From Pseudomonadota bacterium (GTDB lineage: Bacteria; Desulfobacterota; Syntrophorhabdia; Syntrophorhabdales; Syntrophorhabdaceae), in assembly GCA_026388275.1 (NCBI GenBank), contig JAPLKB010000058.1:62676-126675 (forward strand): DNA of 64,000 nucleotides. Reading direction: 5' to 3'. Both the position numbers and the translations under genes were made by a program. The stretch's first letter is position 1. Every line of letters starts with the position of its first letter. The notes under the pieces were generated by a model. It made no database searches. It was not told the DNA's origin and worked only from the letters and a program-made list of their open reading frames with translations. Shown here piece by piece: positions 22,365 through 32,317 of this stretch.

Positions 22365-23075
22365 CTATAATCTTGATTTTTTTCTCAAAAGAACCACGAA
22401 AATTGAAAGAAAAACATTGAATAAATAATAAGTAATTTTAAAAATACCCCGATGCATGCTTCTTCCCTCGGGATTGTGCGCCATCGTTACAGGCAGTTCC
22501 GCAATCTTGAATCCCATGCGATGAAGGTCGATGATGATATCTGCATCAGGGTAATCCCAGGGAAAACTATCCGTTGTAAAATACTGAAAAACATTTTGAT
22601 TCATACACCGGTATCCGGAAGTAGGATCTGTAATAGGCTCTCCTGTAATTATCATTACAATTTTTCTGAATAACCTAATCCCTACAGATTTCAGAACCCC
22701 TGTTTTATATTTGCTGTTTTTTAGAAAACGGGAGCCGATCACCAGGTCGTACTTCTTATTTTCAATCATCGAGAACAGATCAGGAATATGTGCGGGATGA
22801 TGCTGTCCGTCACCGTCGATCTGAAGGAGGAAGTCATAGTGGTTTTCAGATGCGTATTTAAATCCTGTTTGAATAGCCACGCCAGCCCCCATATTGAAGG
22901 GATGCCTGATCACGAAAACGCCCGCTGACTTGGCGCGCTCACATGTCCGGTCAACGGAGCCGTCATCGATCACCACGATATCGGCGCTGCTGTATCGCCT
23001 TATACCTTCAATGACTGAGGCGATCTGTTTCTCTTCGTTGAAAGCGGGAATGATAATGCATCTTTTTGAGCTCAA
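22365..23075 (-). CDS. GT2 glycosyltransferase, DPM1/polyprenyl-phosphate type
   Basis: About 236 aa. GT-A fold with I-I-I-P-A-F-N-E-E, V-I-D-D-G-S-V-D-R-T and Q-I-D-G-D-G-Q-H-H-P, the metal-binding D-x-D. It probably moves a hexose onto polyprenyl phosphate; C-terminal hydrophobic helix near 210-230. TTG 23075 with GGAG 7 bases upstream and a TTGA overlap with the previous gene's stop is preferred to TTG 23123, which would overlap that gene by 52 bp. Confidence 0.87.
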   Translation of the reverse strand: MSSKRCIIIPAFNEEKQIASVIEGIRRYSSADIVVIDDGSVDRTCERAKSAGVFVIRHPFNMGAGVAIQTGFKYASENHYDFLLQIDGDGQHHPAHIPDLFSMIENKKYDLVIGSRFLKNSKYKTGVLKSVGIRLFRKIVMIITGEPITDPTSGYRCMNQNVFQYFTTDSFPWDYPDADIIIDLHRMGFKIAELPVTMAHNPEGRSMHRGIFKITYYLFNVFLSIFVVLLRKKSRL

Positions 23076-24145
23076 TGGATTGCTCCGGGTTTCATAATCA
23101 TTATCCACTTTATGATGCGCCAATATACATTCAGGATTTGATTTGCCAAACGAAGCTTCCGATTCCCCACTTCGTCATACCAGATCAGCCCACTGAAAGT
23201 TTCTATAATATCCCAATCCTTCACCCGGCGCAATGCCTGTGATTTACGCCGGGCGCTTACAATATATTGCCAATTTTTGCGGCTTAAAAAATACTTATAC
23301 ACATTCAGCTTATCCTTTAGCCATCCTTTCTGAAAAGCGAACAACAACAAGCCGCACTCCATGAAGACAAAGGCCGGAGAAATCAACAGCAGCGTAGCCA
23401 GCTGGTAGTTTTTGATAACGGTCAAGGTACGGTTTCTGTCCAGCCAATAATATTTCCGGGAATTTCCAGAAAATTCATACTTGTGATAGACAACTGCCTG
23501 AGATGCCAATACACATCGCCAGCCAGCCAGCCATGTCCGCCAGCCCAGATCCTGATCCTCATTATAGATCAGGAATTCTTCATCAAAAAGGCCTATTCTC
23601 TCAAGCACTTCTTTTTTGTACAGTGCTGCCGCACCGGATGGAAAGCCGATATCCCGGATAACGGGAAGTGAATGCCTGGACCATTCTTCACCGTATCCAT
23701 CGCAATACCCGAATCCCAAAAAATGTGTCACATTCCCCAGGCTGTTAATCTTATCCTTCTCGGGCCAAAGCATTAGTCTGGCCTGCACGGCCCCTATTGC
23801 GCCGTCGCTTTCCGCCGCACTCACCAAATGGCTAATACAATCGGCCTCGACAATGGTATCCATGTTAAGCAAGACGAGATAATCGTACTCTCCCTGCAGT
23901 GCCAATCTCATAGCATCGTTGTTCCCCTTGGCGAAACCATCGTTTTTTTCGTTCCGGATAATCTCAACTTCAGGAGCGGCTTCTTTCAAGAACGCTAAAC
24001 TCTCTGCCGTGGACTGATTATCCGTGATGAAGATCTTCTGCTCTCCGGCCCAGTCCTGCCTCCTCAAACTTTCAAGACAATCCTTCAAATATCTTTGGGC
24101 GTAATTCTTATAGTTGGGGCTGATGATAATGGCGACTTTGTTCAT
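23072..24145 (-). CDS. GT2 glycosyltransferase, rhamnosyltransferase-like
   Basis: Protein of 357 aa. N-terminal GT-A domain: I-I-I-S-P-N-Y-K-N, I-T-D-N-Q-S-T, N-D-G-F-A-K-G-N-N and L-L-N-M-D-T, the pattern of the WbbL-type rhamnosyltransferase group. E-D-Q-D-L-G-W-R near 190 is the acceptor-base region. The C-terminal 100 residues hold a hydrophobic stretch that may tether it to the membrane. Probably makes surface polysaccharide with the next two genes. Confidence 0.87.
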   Translation of the reverse strand: MNKVAIIISPNYKNYAQRYLKDCLESLRRQDWAGEQKIFITDNQSTAESLAFLKEAAPEVEIIRNEKNDGFAKGNNDAMRLALQGEYDYLVLLNMDTIVEADCISHLVSAAESDGAIGAVQARLMLWPEKDKINSLGNVTHFLGFGYCDGYGEEWSRHSLPVIRDIGFPSGAAALYKKEVLERIGLFDEEFLIYNEDQDLGWRTWLAGWRCVLASQAVVYHKYEFSGNSRKYYWLDRNRTLTVIKNYQLATLLLISPAFVFMECGLLLFAFQKGWLKDKLNVYKYFLSRKNWQYIVSARRKSQALRRVKDWDIIETFSGLIWYDEVGNRKLRLANQILNVYWRIIKWIMIMKPGAIH

Positions 24146-24566
24146 AATCCTCGATGCCGTGATTCAAAAATGACCAATGCTTCCATGAATTTTATATTCT
24201 CTCTGACTCCTCTTTCCAGTCATTGAGTTATAACCTACTTCGTAAAATTCTGCAATAAAGTTAAGTTATTATCGCTGTCCTTAATGTTTGCAATCACGTA
24301 CTGCTTATGGTAGAAATGATACCGTTATTATGATGTGTTGCATCGCAAAAGAATTCCAGGCACCTGAATATGGCGCTGGCCCGGGAATTGAGAGGGCGGA
24401 GCTTTATTTCAAGGAGAGTAGATAACATGGGGAATAAACGGGAACACTCCGAGACCTTTGCATAGCTGACCATGTTTATCAACCTTTTTCACTATGTCCT
24501 TGCGGGAAAGAGGCCTCATTACTCAAAGCTCTTGAGAAAGTGTGATAGGGGGAAATAAGGATTGTA
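24146..24566. other. Divergent intergenic region at the start of the glycan locus
   Basis: About 420 bases between the minus-strand glycosyltransferase group and the plus-strand glycan genes. Promoters for both directions should be here, but no clear box pair, RNA or gene was identified. GGGCGGAGCTT at about 24398 faintly resembles an ops element but lacks its core. Confidence 0.4.
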
Positions 24567-26105
24567 ATGATGAGAGATAGGGGTTATTTCTGCGGCCAGG
24601 ACAAAATCATTAGATTCATAAAGATTAAGGATAGATACTTCCTTTCAATTTTAGTTATTCTTTTAGCTTTCTATTGGCTACTCTTTCATTATCCAAGTCT
24701 TAATTACTATTGGTCCAGTGATGACCTGCATTTAGTACGTCAATTCTCAAAAACAGAAATTATCCAGGTATTTTCATCTACTTGGGATGTAGATAAAATA
24801 GAAACACCGGGATTTAGGCCCTTTACACTTTTATTCAATCATTTCCGATTCATCTTAATTGGTGAATCACCTGCAAATCATCGCCTATTCATTTTATCTT
24901 TGATGACAGGTCTGTTGTGGATGATTGGATGGATTAGTATAAAACTAGGACTGCAACGGGGCATAGTCGTATTTGCGTTACTTATTTTGGTATCTACAAA
25001 ATCACTTACAGGGGACATAGTTTGGATTGCAGACGGAATTCACATTTTTCAGCACTGTCTGATTGCTATCAGTATAATCTTCATGATTTTATTTATTGAT
25101 TATCAGTCATTATGGTCTGGTTTCCTTTCGTTAATTTTTGTCTGGATAGCTTTATGGACGCGTGAAGACAGCCTGATTTTATTATTTCTAATGCCTGTTC
25201 TTTTCACGGTGTATTACTGTCAAGGCTATGGATTAAACAAATTAAAGGAGATTTTCTTATACAAAAGAAAGTTCCTGGTTTTTTTTATTTTTTTGTATTG
25301 TATTGCCGGAGTTACTTTCCTATATAGATCATATGTAGTAACCGGCACTCCCGAAATTGGCTCAATAACTGGTTTTCTGAACCATGTAAAATGGAGTGTG
25401 TGGATTGTTGGCGATTATATTCCCGAGATCATGAGTCTGAGTCCAGAATGGGGAGTCCAGACAGGGGGACAGTTATTAGCATTAATGACAATTTTGTGGG
25501 GTGTACTAATCGGTGCACTTACTGTATTTTTTTTATTGCTGGCTCGTATAAATGTGAAAAAACAAGTGAGTATTTGTCTTCTTGGTTTATTCCTTACCAG
25601 TACTCCTGGATTGTATTTTTCACGCTCAAATTTACTATTTATGCCTACAATGTTTTTTTCAATTGCTCTTGCAATCTCGTTGTTCGAAATATTAAATTTT
25701 AGATTTGAAAGTAACAAGGTATGCGGGTTTTCTCGGACAAATAAGTCCTGTTACAGAGTTCTCCATTTACTGCTTGTTTTAATATGTATCCTTGCTGTTG
25801 GAGGTTCTTTATACCGCTCAATTATACAGCGCTTAGACATGCATCCTCTTAGCATCAATCAGATTATAAGCGACTATGATGCCCTATATGGAGAGTATGC
25901 AGAAGCAATTGTTCCTATTGAGCGACGAACTTATTTAATTGAGAAACTAAGCAGAGTTGGAATTGATGCGAGAAGCAAATCAGACATAAACATAATCTTT
26001 CATGAGTTGTATTATAAAGCAAAAATCATTGAATTGTGGTCCGTATTTTGGGCTGATAATACGAAAAGTGTATTCATTCCTATAGTTGCATTTCTGCATC
26101 CATAG
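24567..26105 (+). CDS. Multi-pass GT-C-like membrane protein
   Basis: Protein of 512 aa with about ten hydrophobic helices from residue 25 on. Just after the first helix, Y-W-S-S-D-D-L-H-L-V-R lies in the first outer loop, where GT-C glycosyltransferases carry catalytic acids; R-P-F-T-L-L-F-N-H-F and a following His-rich loop resemble the TMTC/O-mannosyltransferase-like group. AAGGA precedes the ATG. It probably transfers a sugar from a polyprenyl carrier outside the membrane. Family assignment is tentative. Confidence 0.7.
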   Translation: MMRDRGYFCGQDKIIRFIKIKDRYFLSILVILLAFYWLLFHYPSLNYYWSSDDLHLVRQFSKTEIIQVFSSTWDVDKIETPGFRPFTLLFNHFRFILIGESPANHRLFILSLMTGLLWMIGWISIKLGLQRGIVVFALLILVSTKSLTGDIVWIADGIHIFQHCLIAISIIFMILFIDYQSLWSGFLSLIFVWIALWTREDSLILLFLMPVLFTVYYCQGYGLNKLKEIFLYKRKFLVFFIFLYCIAGVTFLYRSYVVTGTPEIGSITGFLNHVKWSVWIVGDYIPEIMSLSPEWGVQTGGQLLALMTILWGVLIGALTVFFLLLARINVKKQVSICLLGLFLTSTPGLYFSRSNLLFMPTMFFSIALAISLFEILNFRFESNKVCGFSRTNKSCYRVLHLLLVLICILAVGGSLYRSIIQRLDMHPLSINQIISDYDALYGEYAEAIVPIERRTYLIEKLSRVGIDARSKSDINIIFHELYYKAKIIELWSVFWADNTKSVFIPIVAFLHP

Positions 26106-26159
26106 TACCAAATGAGAATTATATCCAATTGAGGTGCAAATATCGCTCAACAGAATTTT

Positions 26160-27329
26160 ATGATGGATTTTAAGGGACTTAAATATTTAGTTGTTGGCGC
26201 AGGTTTTTTCGGATCAGTAATTGCCGAAAGAATTGCGAGTGATATTAATGGAGAAGTAGTGGTCCTCGACAAATATCCGCATGTCGGTGGTCTTTGTTTG
26301 TCAGCGGTTGATGTTGAAACGGGGATTGAATTTCATAAATACGGTACCCATATATTCCACACATCAAATGAAAAAGTATGGAAGTACATTAACTCCTTCA
26401 CAGATTTCAACGGGTATCGGCACCAGGTTCTCTCCACGTATAAGAACAAAGTTTACCAGATGCCAATAAATTTAGAGACAATCAATTCTTTTTATGGAGT
26501 TAATTTGAGGCCATATGAAGTAGATGCCTTCCTAAAGGTGGAGATTGCAAAAGAAAAAATAGTAAATCCGCAGAATATAGAAGAGAAGGCCATTTCACTC
26601 ATTGGACGTCCCTTGTACGAGGCATTCATAAAGGAGTACACTGAGAAACAGTGGCAGAAAGATTGCGATCAGTTACCATCGTCAATAATAGAGCGCTTGC
26701 CCGTTAGAAAGAATTATGATGAAAATTACTTTTTTGATCTATGGCAGGGGATCCCCTTAGAAGGATACACAACTATATTTACAAGGTTATTAAGTCATAA
26801 GAATATTAAAGTTTACCTGAATATAGACTTTTTTGATATAAAAGATCAACTCCCTTCGTCATGTTTAATTGTTTACAGTGGGCCAATAGATCGGTTTTTT
26901 GAATATAAGTTCGGAAGGTTTGAGTGGATAACTCTTGAGTTTAAAAAGGAAATAATAGATATTGAGGATTTCCAGGGAACATCTGTCATGAATTACCCTG
27001 AGCACTCCATTCCATATATTAGAATTCACGAACCACGGCATTATCACCCTGAAAGAAATTATCCAAAACAAAAAACTCTTATTTTTAAAGAGTATCCTAA
27101 AAAAGATGATGGTAATAATCCTTATTATCCTGTAAATTCACGCGAAAATCAGGAGATGCTTCAGAAGTATAAAGAGGAAAGAAAAAAATGTTCAAATATC
27201 ATTTTTGGAGGGCGATTGGGTGATTACAAATATTATAATATGGATCAGGTTATCGCTTCAGCATTGGACACCTATGAAAATAAAATAAAGAAGAGAAATG
27301 CCTGTGACTGTCCAGGGACGGTAAAATGA
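26160..27329 (+). CDS. glf: UDP-galactopyranose mutase
   Basis: Protein of 389 aa. N-terminal FAD motif V-V-G-A-G-F-F-G-S-V near residues 11-20, then K-Y-G-T-H-I-F-H-T-S-N near 60 and the C-terminal G-R-L-G-D-Y-K-Y-Y-N-M-D, all hallmarks of Glf. It interconverts UDP-galactopyranose and UDP-galactofuranose with reduced FAD. Its presence implies galactofuranose in the surface glycan. The stop overlaps the next ATG (ATGA). Confidence 0.95.
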   Translation: MMDFKGLKYLVVGAGFFGSVIAERIASDINGEVVVLDKYPHVGGLCLSAVDVETGIEFHKYGTHIFHTSNEKVWKYINSFTDFNGYRHQVLSTYKNKVYQMPINLETINSFYGVNLRPYEVDAFLKVEIAKEKIVNPQNIEEKAISLIGRPLYEAFIKEYTEKQWQKDCDQLPSSIIERLPVRKNYDENYFFDLWQGIPLEGYTTIFTRLLSHKNIKVYLNIDFFDIKDQLPSSCLIVYSGPIDRFFEYKFGRFEWITLEFKKEIIDIEDFQGTSVMNYPEHSIPYIRIHEPRHYHPERNYPKQKTLIFKEYPKKDDGNNPYYPVNSRENQEMLQKYKEERKKCSNIIFGGRLGDYKYYNMDQVIASALDTYENKIKKRNACDCPGTVK

Positions 27330-28030
27330 AAAAGGTTGAATTATCCGTCGTAATGCCTGTTTATAATGAGGCAGAGATTATTAGCAATGTAGTAAGTAAA
27401 TGGACTGAAGCTCTTCATAAACTTGAGATTAATTTTCAGATTCATGCTTATAATGATGGGTCTACAGATAATACACTGCAGATTCTCAATAAACTTTCCT
27501 TAGAAAATAAAAACCTGGTTGTACATGACAAATTAAACAGCGGGCACGGACCTACCATTCTACAAGGATACCGGGAGAATTCTAATGCAGAGTGGATTTT
27601 GCAAATAGACTCTGATGATGAAACTTTTCCTGAGGAATTTGAAGTTTTGTGGAAGAATAGAGCAAAATATGATTTTCTGTTAGGTCAAAGAATTCGTTTG
27701 CACCAGCCGCTTGCAAGAAGATTAATAAGTTTAGCATCCAGAGTAATTATCAGGATATTTTACGGGACTAAAGTGGTTGATGTTAACTCACCTTACAGGT
27801 TAATGAAATCATGTTCATTAAAAGATATCTTCTTTTCACTACCAGATAATATGTTTTCGCCAAACATTGTAATTTCGGGTCTCGTTTCGATGAATAATTT
27901 AAAAGTTTACGAAATTGCAGTGAGACAAAAAGAGAGGGCAACAGGTGCGGTTTCAATTAAAAAATTAAAATTAATCAAAGCAGCCTTGAAATCTTTTCAG
28001 CAAACAATCACCTATCGTTTTAAGAAATGA
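27326..28030 (+). CDS. GT2 glycosyltransferase
   Basis: Protein of 234 aa: V-V-M-P-V-Y-N-E-A-E near residue 9, Y-N-D-G-S-T-D-N-T and Q-I-D-S-D-D-E as the metal-binding D-x-D. Q-x-x-R-x-x-x-G-A-V-S-I at the end is typical of dolichyl-phosphate-hexose synthase-like enzymes. No membrane domain. Overlaps glf and the next gene by 4 bp each, so it belongs to one operon. Sugar unknown. Confidence 0.87.
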   Translation: MKKVELSVVMPVYNEAEIISNVVSKWTEALHKLEINFQIHAYNDGSTDNTLQILNKLSLENKNLVVHDKLNSGHGPTILQGYRENSNAEWILQIDSDDETFPEEFEVLWKNRAKYDFLLGQRIRLHQPLARRLISLASRVIIRIFYGTKVVDVNSPYRLMKSCSLKDIFFSLPDNMFSPNIVISGLVSMNNLKVYEIAVRQKERATGAVSIKKLKLIKAALKSFQQTITYRFKK

Positions 28031-29763
28031 AGATCCGGGATTTCGTCAAACGCTTTCGCTTCACAGCCATTCTGATTCTTTGGGGCACGATTGGAGCGTT
28101 CCTGCGTCTCTATCTGATCACTGATCAGGTTCTCCTTGATGATGAATGGCATGGCCTCTTCTATGCTACAGAGCATCCGCTTGCCTACCTTCTCCGTTAC
28201 ACGACGGCCGATGCCACCTGTGCTCCCATGAATGCATACGCATGGATTCTGCTTCATACGACAGGCTGGTCCGAGATGGCCTTACGCCTGCCGTCACTTG
28301 TTACCGGCCTTCTGGCGCTCGTCTTCCTCCCGTTGCTGGTTCGAAAAATTCACGGAGAAGCAGTGGCTTGCATCTTTGCGGCCTTTCTCGCGCTGTCGCC
28401 TTTTCTCACGTTTTACAGCCGGATCTTTCGGCCTTATAGCGCTCTGGCTTTTCTTGAGTTCATAGCGATTTATTCGGCTGGTATATGGTTGTACGCCGGG
28501 GGAAAACGATTTCGCCTGCTATACATCTTTGCTTCCACAGCAGCCCTCTATTTTCACCCTGTTGCGGCAATCGGCATCATGGCGCCCTGGGCAGTTGCCG
28601 GAGTGCTATATTTTTGGAGCAGGAAGAGCGCGCCCAGCACCCGCATCCCGAACTTCCGCCCCGGCTGGCAGAGCGTTATACTGACGGTGGGACTTATAGT
28701 ATCTGTCTTTGCTTTGACCGTACAGCCGACGGTTATCGCAGAAAACATGGTGCCTGGACTTCCTCCCACGATTGAGACCTGGAAGCAATTTCTGCTGATG
28801 CTTTTCGGCACGTCGAGTGTAGTGCTGGCGGGCGGTCTCACGTTGATGTGTCTATTGGGATTATGGATTCTTTTCCGAAAAGACCTTTTCTGGGGAGCAG
28901 TATTCGCGCTCGTGGCTTTTCTCCATCTTCTGATGATCGCCGTATGCCGCTTTGCGGGCATCGAGGCACCGGTAGTCCTGGCGCGTTATCTGACGATTCT
29001 TTTTCCCTTAGCACACGTTTGCGCAGCTATCGGGCTGATACAAATCGCCTCCAGGATCGGCGGACTTGCCGAATTCAGGAAACCGCTTATCCGTGGACTT
29101 TCCTTTGCTCTGATGATCCTTGTCTTCGCTTCATGGATTCTCACTAATCCACTGCGGTACGCCTACGGGGCGCCGAACAATTTCACCAATCATTCGGCAT
29201 TCATCGAGTCCGGCCAATTCGGGGGATGGGACACTCTTTATCACTCATGGTTCTTACCCCAATCCGTCTCCTCCGCATTGCCGCGCATGTCCGCGTTCTA
29301 CCGTGGCCTGCCGCCGCGAACGCGGCGGCTAATCGAATACCCTATGATGCTGGGTGATCATTACAATTACTATTATTTCTATCAGCACCATCACGGCAAA
29401 CAGATCGTGATCGGATACACGGATATAGTCGACGTTATGCCGCTCAACCGGGATTGTGTATATACGGATTTTTTTGTTGATCACGTTATTTGTGCGGTGG
29501 ATGACACGCGGCGCATACGGTTCCGAAACATGGTGGATATCCTGGATATCGAGGCGATTAGCCGCTCCCAGGCTGACTACCTGATCTGCCATAAAGATCT
29601 GCTCAGAGAGTTTCTGCCTGGAATCCAGCCGTCTGCAAAGGTCCTCTTGCCAGGGTTGAAGAAATGCGTCGAGCAGTCAACGAACCATTTTGGTCCACCA
29701 ATATTCGAGGATGAAACCATTGTTGTTTTCGATGTGGCGGGTTCACGGCAAGCGCCCCGTTGA
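28027..29763 (+). CDS. GT39/ArnT-like membrane glycosyltransferase
   Basis: Protein of 578 aa with about ten membrane segments in the first 390 residues. L-L-D-D-E-W-H-G-L near residues 36-44 is the acidic motif of the first periplasmic loop in PMT/ArnT-family GT-C enzymes. A soluble C-terminal region follows. It should use a lipid-linked sugar at the outer face. Codon use is clearly richer in G and C than in the genes before it, as is the next gene. Confidence 0.82.
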   Translation: MKIRDFVKRFRFTAILILWGTIGAFLRLYLITDQVLLDDEWHGLFYATEHPLAYLLRYTTADATCAPMNAYAWILLHTTGWSEMALRLPSLVTGLLALVFLPLLVRKIHGEAVACIFAAFLALSPFLTFYSRIFRPYSALAFLEFIAIYSAGIWLYAGGKRFRLLYIFASTAALYFHPVAAIGIMAPWAVAGVLYFWSRKSAPSTRIPNFRPGWQSVILTVGLIVSVFALTVQPTVIAENMVPGLPPTIETWKQFLLMLFGTSSVVLAGGLTLMCLLGLWILFRKDLFWGAVFALVAFLHLLMIAVCRFAGIEAPVVLARYLTILFPLAHVCAAIGLIQIASRIGGLAEFRKPLIRGLSFALMILVFASWILTNPLRYAYGAPNNFTNHSAFIESGQFGGWDTLYHSWFLPQSVSSALPRMSAFYRGLPPRTRRLIEYPMMLGDHYNYYYFYQHHHGKQIVIGYTDIVDVMPLNRDCVYTDFFVDHVICAVDDTRRIRFRNMVDILDIEAISRSQADYLICHKDLLREFLPGIQPSAKVLLPGLKKCVEQSTNHFGPPIFEDETIVVFDVAGSRQAPR

Positions 29764-29793
29764 TCGGTGAACTCGATGAAGGAAATTTAGCGT

Positions 29794-31176
29794 ATGGAGG
29801 CGACGGAGCGCATGCACATCATTATTCTCGGCGGCGGCATCAGCGGCCTGTCATTAGCCTGGAAACTCTGCGAAAGCGGCCAAGAGGTCACGATCATTGA
29901 AAACTCGGGATTTGTTGGAGGCTTGGCGGGTACGCAATCGGATAACGGCTATTATCTTGACTTTGGCCCTCACTCGTTTTTTTCCGAGGACCCTGAGATC
30001 CTCAAGACTGTCCTTGACCTCTTCGACAGTACCCTGTTGCCCAGACGGCGCGATGTGAAATTCTATTTCCGGGGAAAGTACCTCAATTATCCATTGACGC
30101 CGGGAGATGTGCTAATCCAGATGGGGCTGGTCCAAGGGATACGGTCGGGCTTGAGCTTTCTCAAGGGGAAGATTGGCCGCAGAGAGAAACGAAACTCAGC
30201 GACGCCTGAGGAGATGACGGTCGAGGAATGGGCGTTGGAAAACTTTGGCGAGCATCTATATTCATCATTTTTCAAGCCCTATACAGAGCAATTCTGGAAG
30301 TTGCCCTGTTGCGAACTGTCGGCGCGCACCATTCCTTATCATACGCGAACCAATTTCATTAATACGTTGAAAGTGCTATTAGGAAGACGGGCGACCCGCC
30401 AGGGGGATTCGCTGATCGAACGTGAGCAGCTTCCCACCTACTATCCCACCACCTGTTTTGGGGAGATCGCCTATCGTATTGCAGACAAAATCCGGGCGGC
30501 TGGTGGAAAGATTCTTCTCAACTCCACAGCTTGTGAGGTGGTTCTGAATGGGGATCGTTCAGTCTTGGTTCGATATTTTTGCGGTAGAGAGACTGCAAGC
30601 CTGGAGTGCGAACGCCTGATATCCACGATTCCACTGCCGCTGTTTGTAGACATGGTCAAGCCACGGCCGCCCGCTGATGTCCGGACCTCGGCCGCACGTC
30701 TGGAGTTTCGGGTGCTCGTAGTGCTCGGAATGGTCACTGAGAGAAAGAACATTCTGGGGGGCAGCTATATGTACGTTCTTAACCGTCCTTACAATCGTAT
30801 CAGCGAGATGAACAAATTCAGTCCGGGAACCAGCCCTCCATCGGACAATATTATTGCCATCGAGATGCCGTGTCTCGAAGACTCACCGATTTGGAGCGCC
30901 TCAAAGGAAGAGATCTTTCAGATGTCATCCGGAAACCTGGCCCACGATGGAATCTTGCTTCCGGGCGATGTTAAGAAACTCCTGCTTGTGAAGGCTCCCT
31001 ATGCTTACCCGGTTTACCGAAAAGATTATGCGCCGCACCTTAAAAAGGTTCTTGCCCATGTTCGTTCCTATCCTCAACTCGAGACTTTGGGACGATCCGG
31101 GGAATTCCTGTACCTGGATGCCGATATGTGCATGCGGAGGGCATTTGATCTCGCGGCAGGGCTTCTGAAATCCTGA
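29794..31176 (+). CDS. FAD-dependent oxidoreductase, protoporphyrinogen oxidase / mutase-like
   Basis: Protein of 460 aa with I-I-L-G-G-G-I-S-G-L-S-L-A-W near the N-terminus and E-N-S-G-F-V-G-G-L-A-G, the Rossmann FAD motif and glycine box of the amine oxidase/PPO superfamily. Y-T-E-Q-F-W-K-L-P near 165 recalls the UDP-galactopyranose-mutase-like proteins common in polysaccharide loci. GC-rich like its upstream neighbour. ATG 29812 is an alternative start. Likely a sugar-nucleotide mutase or desaturase (inference). Confidence 0.72.
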   Translation: MEATERMHIIILGGGISGLSLAWKLCESGQEVTIIENSGFVGGLAGTQSDNGYYLDFGPHSFFSEDPEILKTVLDLFDSTLLPRRRDVKFYFRGKYLNYPLTPGDVLIQMGLVQGIRSGLSFLKGKIGRREKRNSATPEEMTVEEWALENFGEHLYSSFFKPYTEQFWKLPCCELSARTIPYHTRTNFINTLKVLLGRRATRQGDSLIEREQLPTYYPTTCFGEIAYRIADKIRAAGGKILLNSTACEVVLNGDRSVLVRYFCGRETASLECERLISTIPLPLFVDMVKPRPPADVRTSAARLEFRVLVVLGMVTERKNILGGSYMYVLNRPYNRISEMNKFSPGTSPPSDNIIAIEMPCLEDSPIWSASKEEIFQMSSGNLAHDGILLPGDVKKLLLVKAPYAYPVYRKDYAPHLKKVLAHVRSYPQLETLGRSGEFLYLDADMCMRRAFDLAAGLLKS

Positions 31177-31249
31177 CAGTAAGAAAGTTGGTTCACCCCT
31201 AAATCCTTGCGGATGCAGTGTGAACTGTGAGATAATAATAAAACAATTT

Positions 31250-32317
31250 ATGATACCGCTATTCAAACCATTCATTAATAAGGGCTGTATAAATGAACTG
31301 AAGAAAGTTCTTTATTCAGGATATATTGGTGAGGGTTCTAAGGTCAAAGAGTTTGAGAGACTCCTTAGTGTTTACTTAGATGGGTATGTTGTTTTAGTGA
31401 ATAGTGGAACATCTGCACTTCACCTTGCTTTACATATCGCTGAAGTTAACAATAAAAACGTTATCTCTACACCTATGACGTGTCTTGCGACTAATACACC
31501 TATAGTCCAGAACGGTGGAAGGATAGTATGGGCAGATGTGGACCCCCAGACAGGCAACATAGACCCGGTTTCTGTATCCAAGAAAATTACTATGAATACT
31601 AAGGCAATTATGGCAGTCCATTACGGCGGGAATCTATGCGACCCTATTCTTACTGAGATATGCAGGAGCAAAGGATTAACCCTGATAGAAGACTGTGCTC
31701 ATCTTAACGGCCCGGGTCTTGGCGGGATGCAGTGCTACTCTTTCCAGGCTATAAAGCATTTAACCACAGGAGACGGTGGTTGCCTTGTTACTAAAGACAA
31801 GAAGATTTGTGATAGGGCAAAACTGCTTAGATGGTACGGTATAAACCGTGAATCCGGGCAGACTATGAGGAGCATGGATTCTATATATGAAGCAGGATAC
31901 AAGTTCCATATGAATGATATTGCTGCAACCATAGGAATATCAAACTTCGATAAACTTGGTGATATAATATCAAAGACTGAGAAACACGCACAATATTACA
32001 ACGATGCTTTTATAGACTTAGATAATATTAAACGGGTCCCGGTTCTATATAGAAACGATTATTGGTTATACATAATCCTGGTAGAAAAAAAGAACAAATT
32101 CATGGAGTATATGAAAGATAATGGTATAGAGACCTCCCTGGTCCATGCCAGGAACGATATACAGCCTATTTTCAAGAGTTCCCGGTGCAAACTTCCGGGT
32201 CTGGAGAAATTCTGGCAGAAACAAATCTGTATACCGGTAGGATGGTGGTTAACTGATAAACAGGTAAAGTTCATAGCAGACAAAGTAAGGTGTTTTAATG
32301 AAATTTGCTCTTGTTAG
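31250..32317 (+). CDS. DegT/DnrJ/EryC1 family PLP aminotransferase
   Basis: About 355 aa from ATG 31250, starting MIPLFKPFINKGCINELKKV. Family motifs: N-S-G-T-S-A-L-H-L-A near residue 55, E-D-C-A-H near 150 and the PLP lysine Lys169 in Q-A-I-K-H-L-T-T-G-D-G-G. Such enzymes transaminate keto-sugars of nucleotide sugars. It is followed, with a 20-bp overlap, by a radical SAM enzyme, so the two probably act on one substrate. It is clearly AT-richer than the gene before it. Confidence 0.9.
   Translation: MIPLFKPFINKGCINELKKVLYSGYIGEGSKVKEFERLLSVYLDGYVVLVNSGTSALHLALHIAEVNNKNVISTPMTCLATNTPIVQNGGRIVWADVDPQTGNIDPVSVSKKITMNTKAIMAVHYGGNLCDPILTEICRSKGLTLIEDCAHLNGPGLGGMQCYSFQAIKHLTTGDGGCLVTKDKKICDRAKLLRWYGINRESGQTMRSMDSIYEAGYKFHMNDIAATIGISNFDKLGDIISKTEKHAQYYNDAFIDLDNIKRVPVLYRNDYWLYIILVEKKNKFMEYMKDNGIETSLVHARNDIQPIFKSSRCKLPGLEKFWQKQICIPVGWWLTDKQVKFIADKVRCFNEICSC

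Noticed and set aside
24390-24410. An ops/JUMPstart element before the glycan genes
   Set aside because: GGGCGGAGCTT only partly matches GGCGGTAGCGT, and there is no JUMPstart context.
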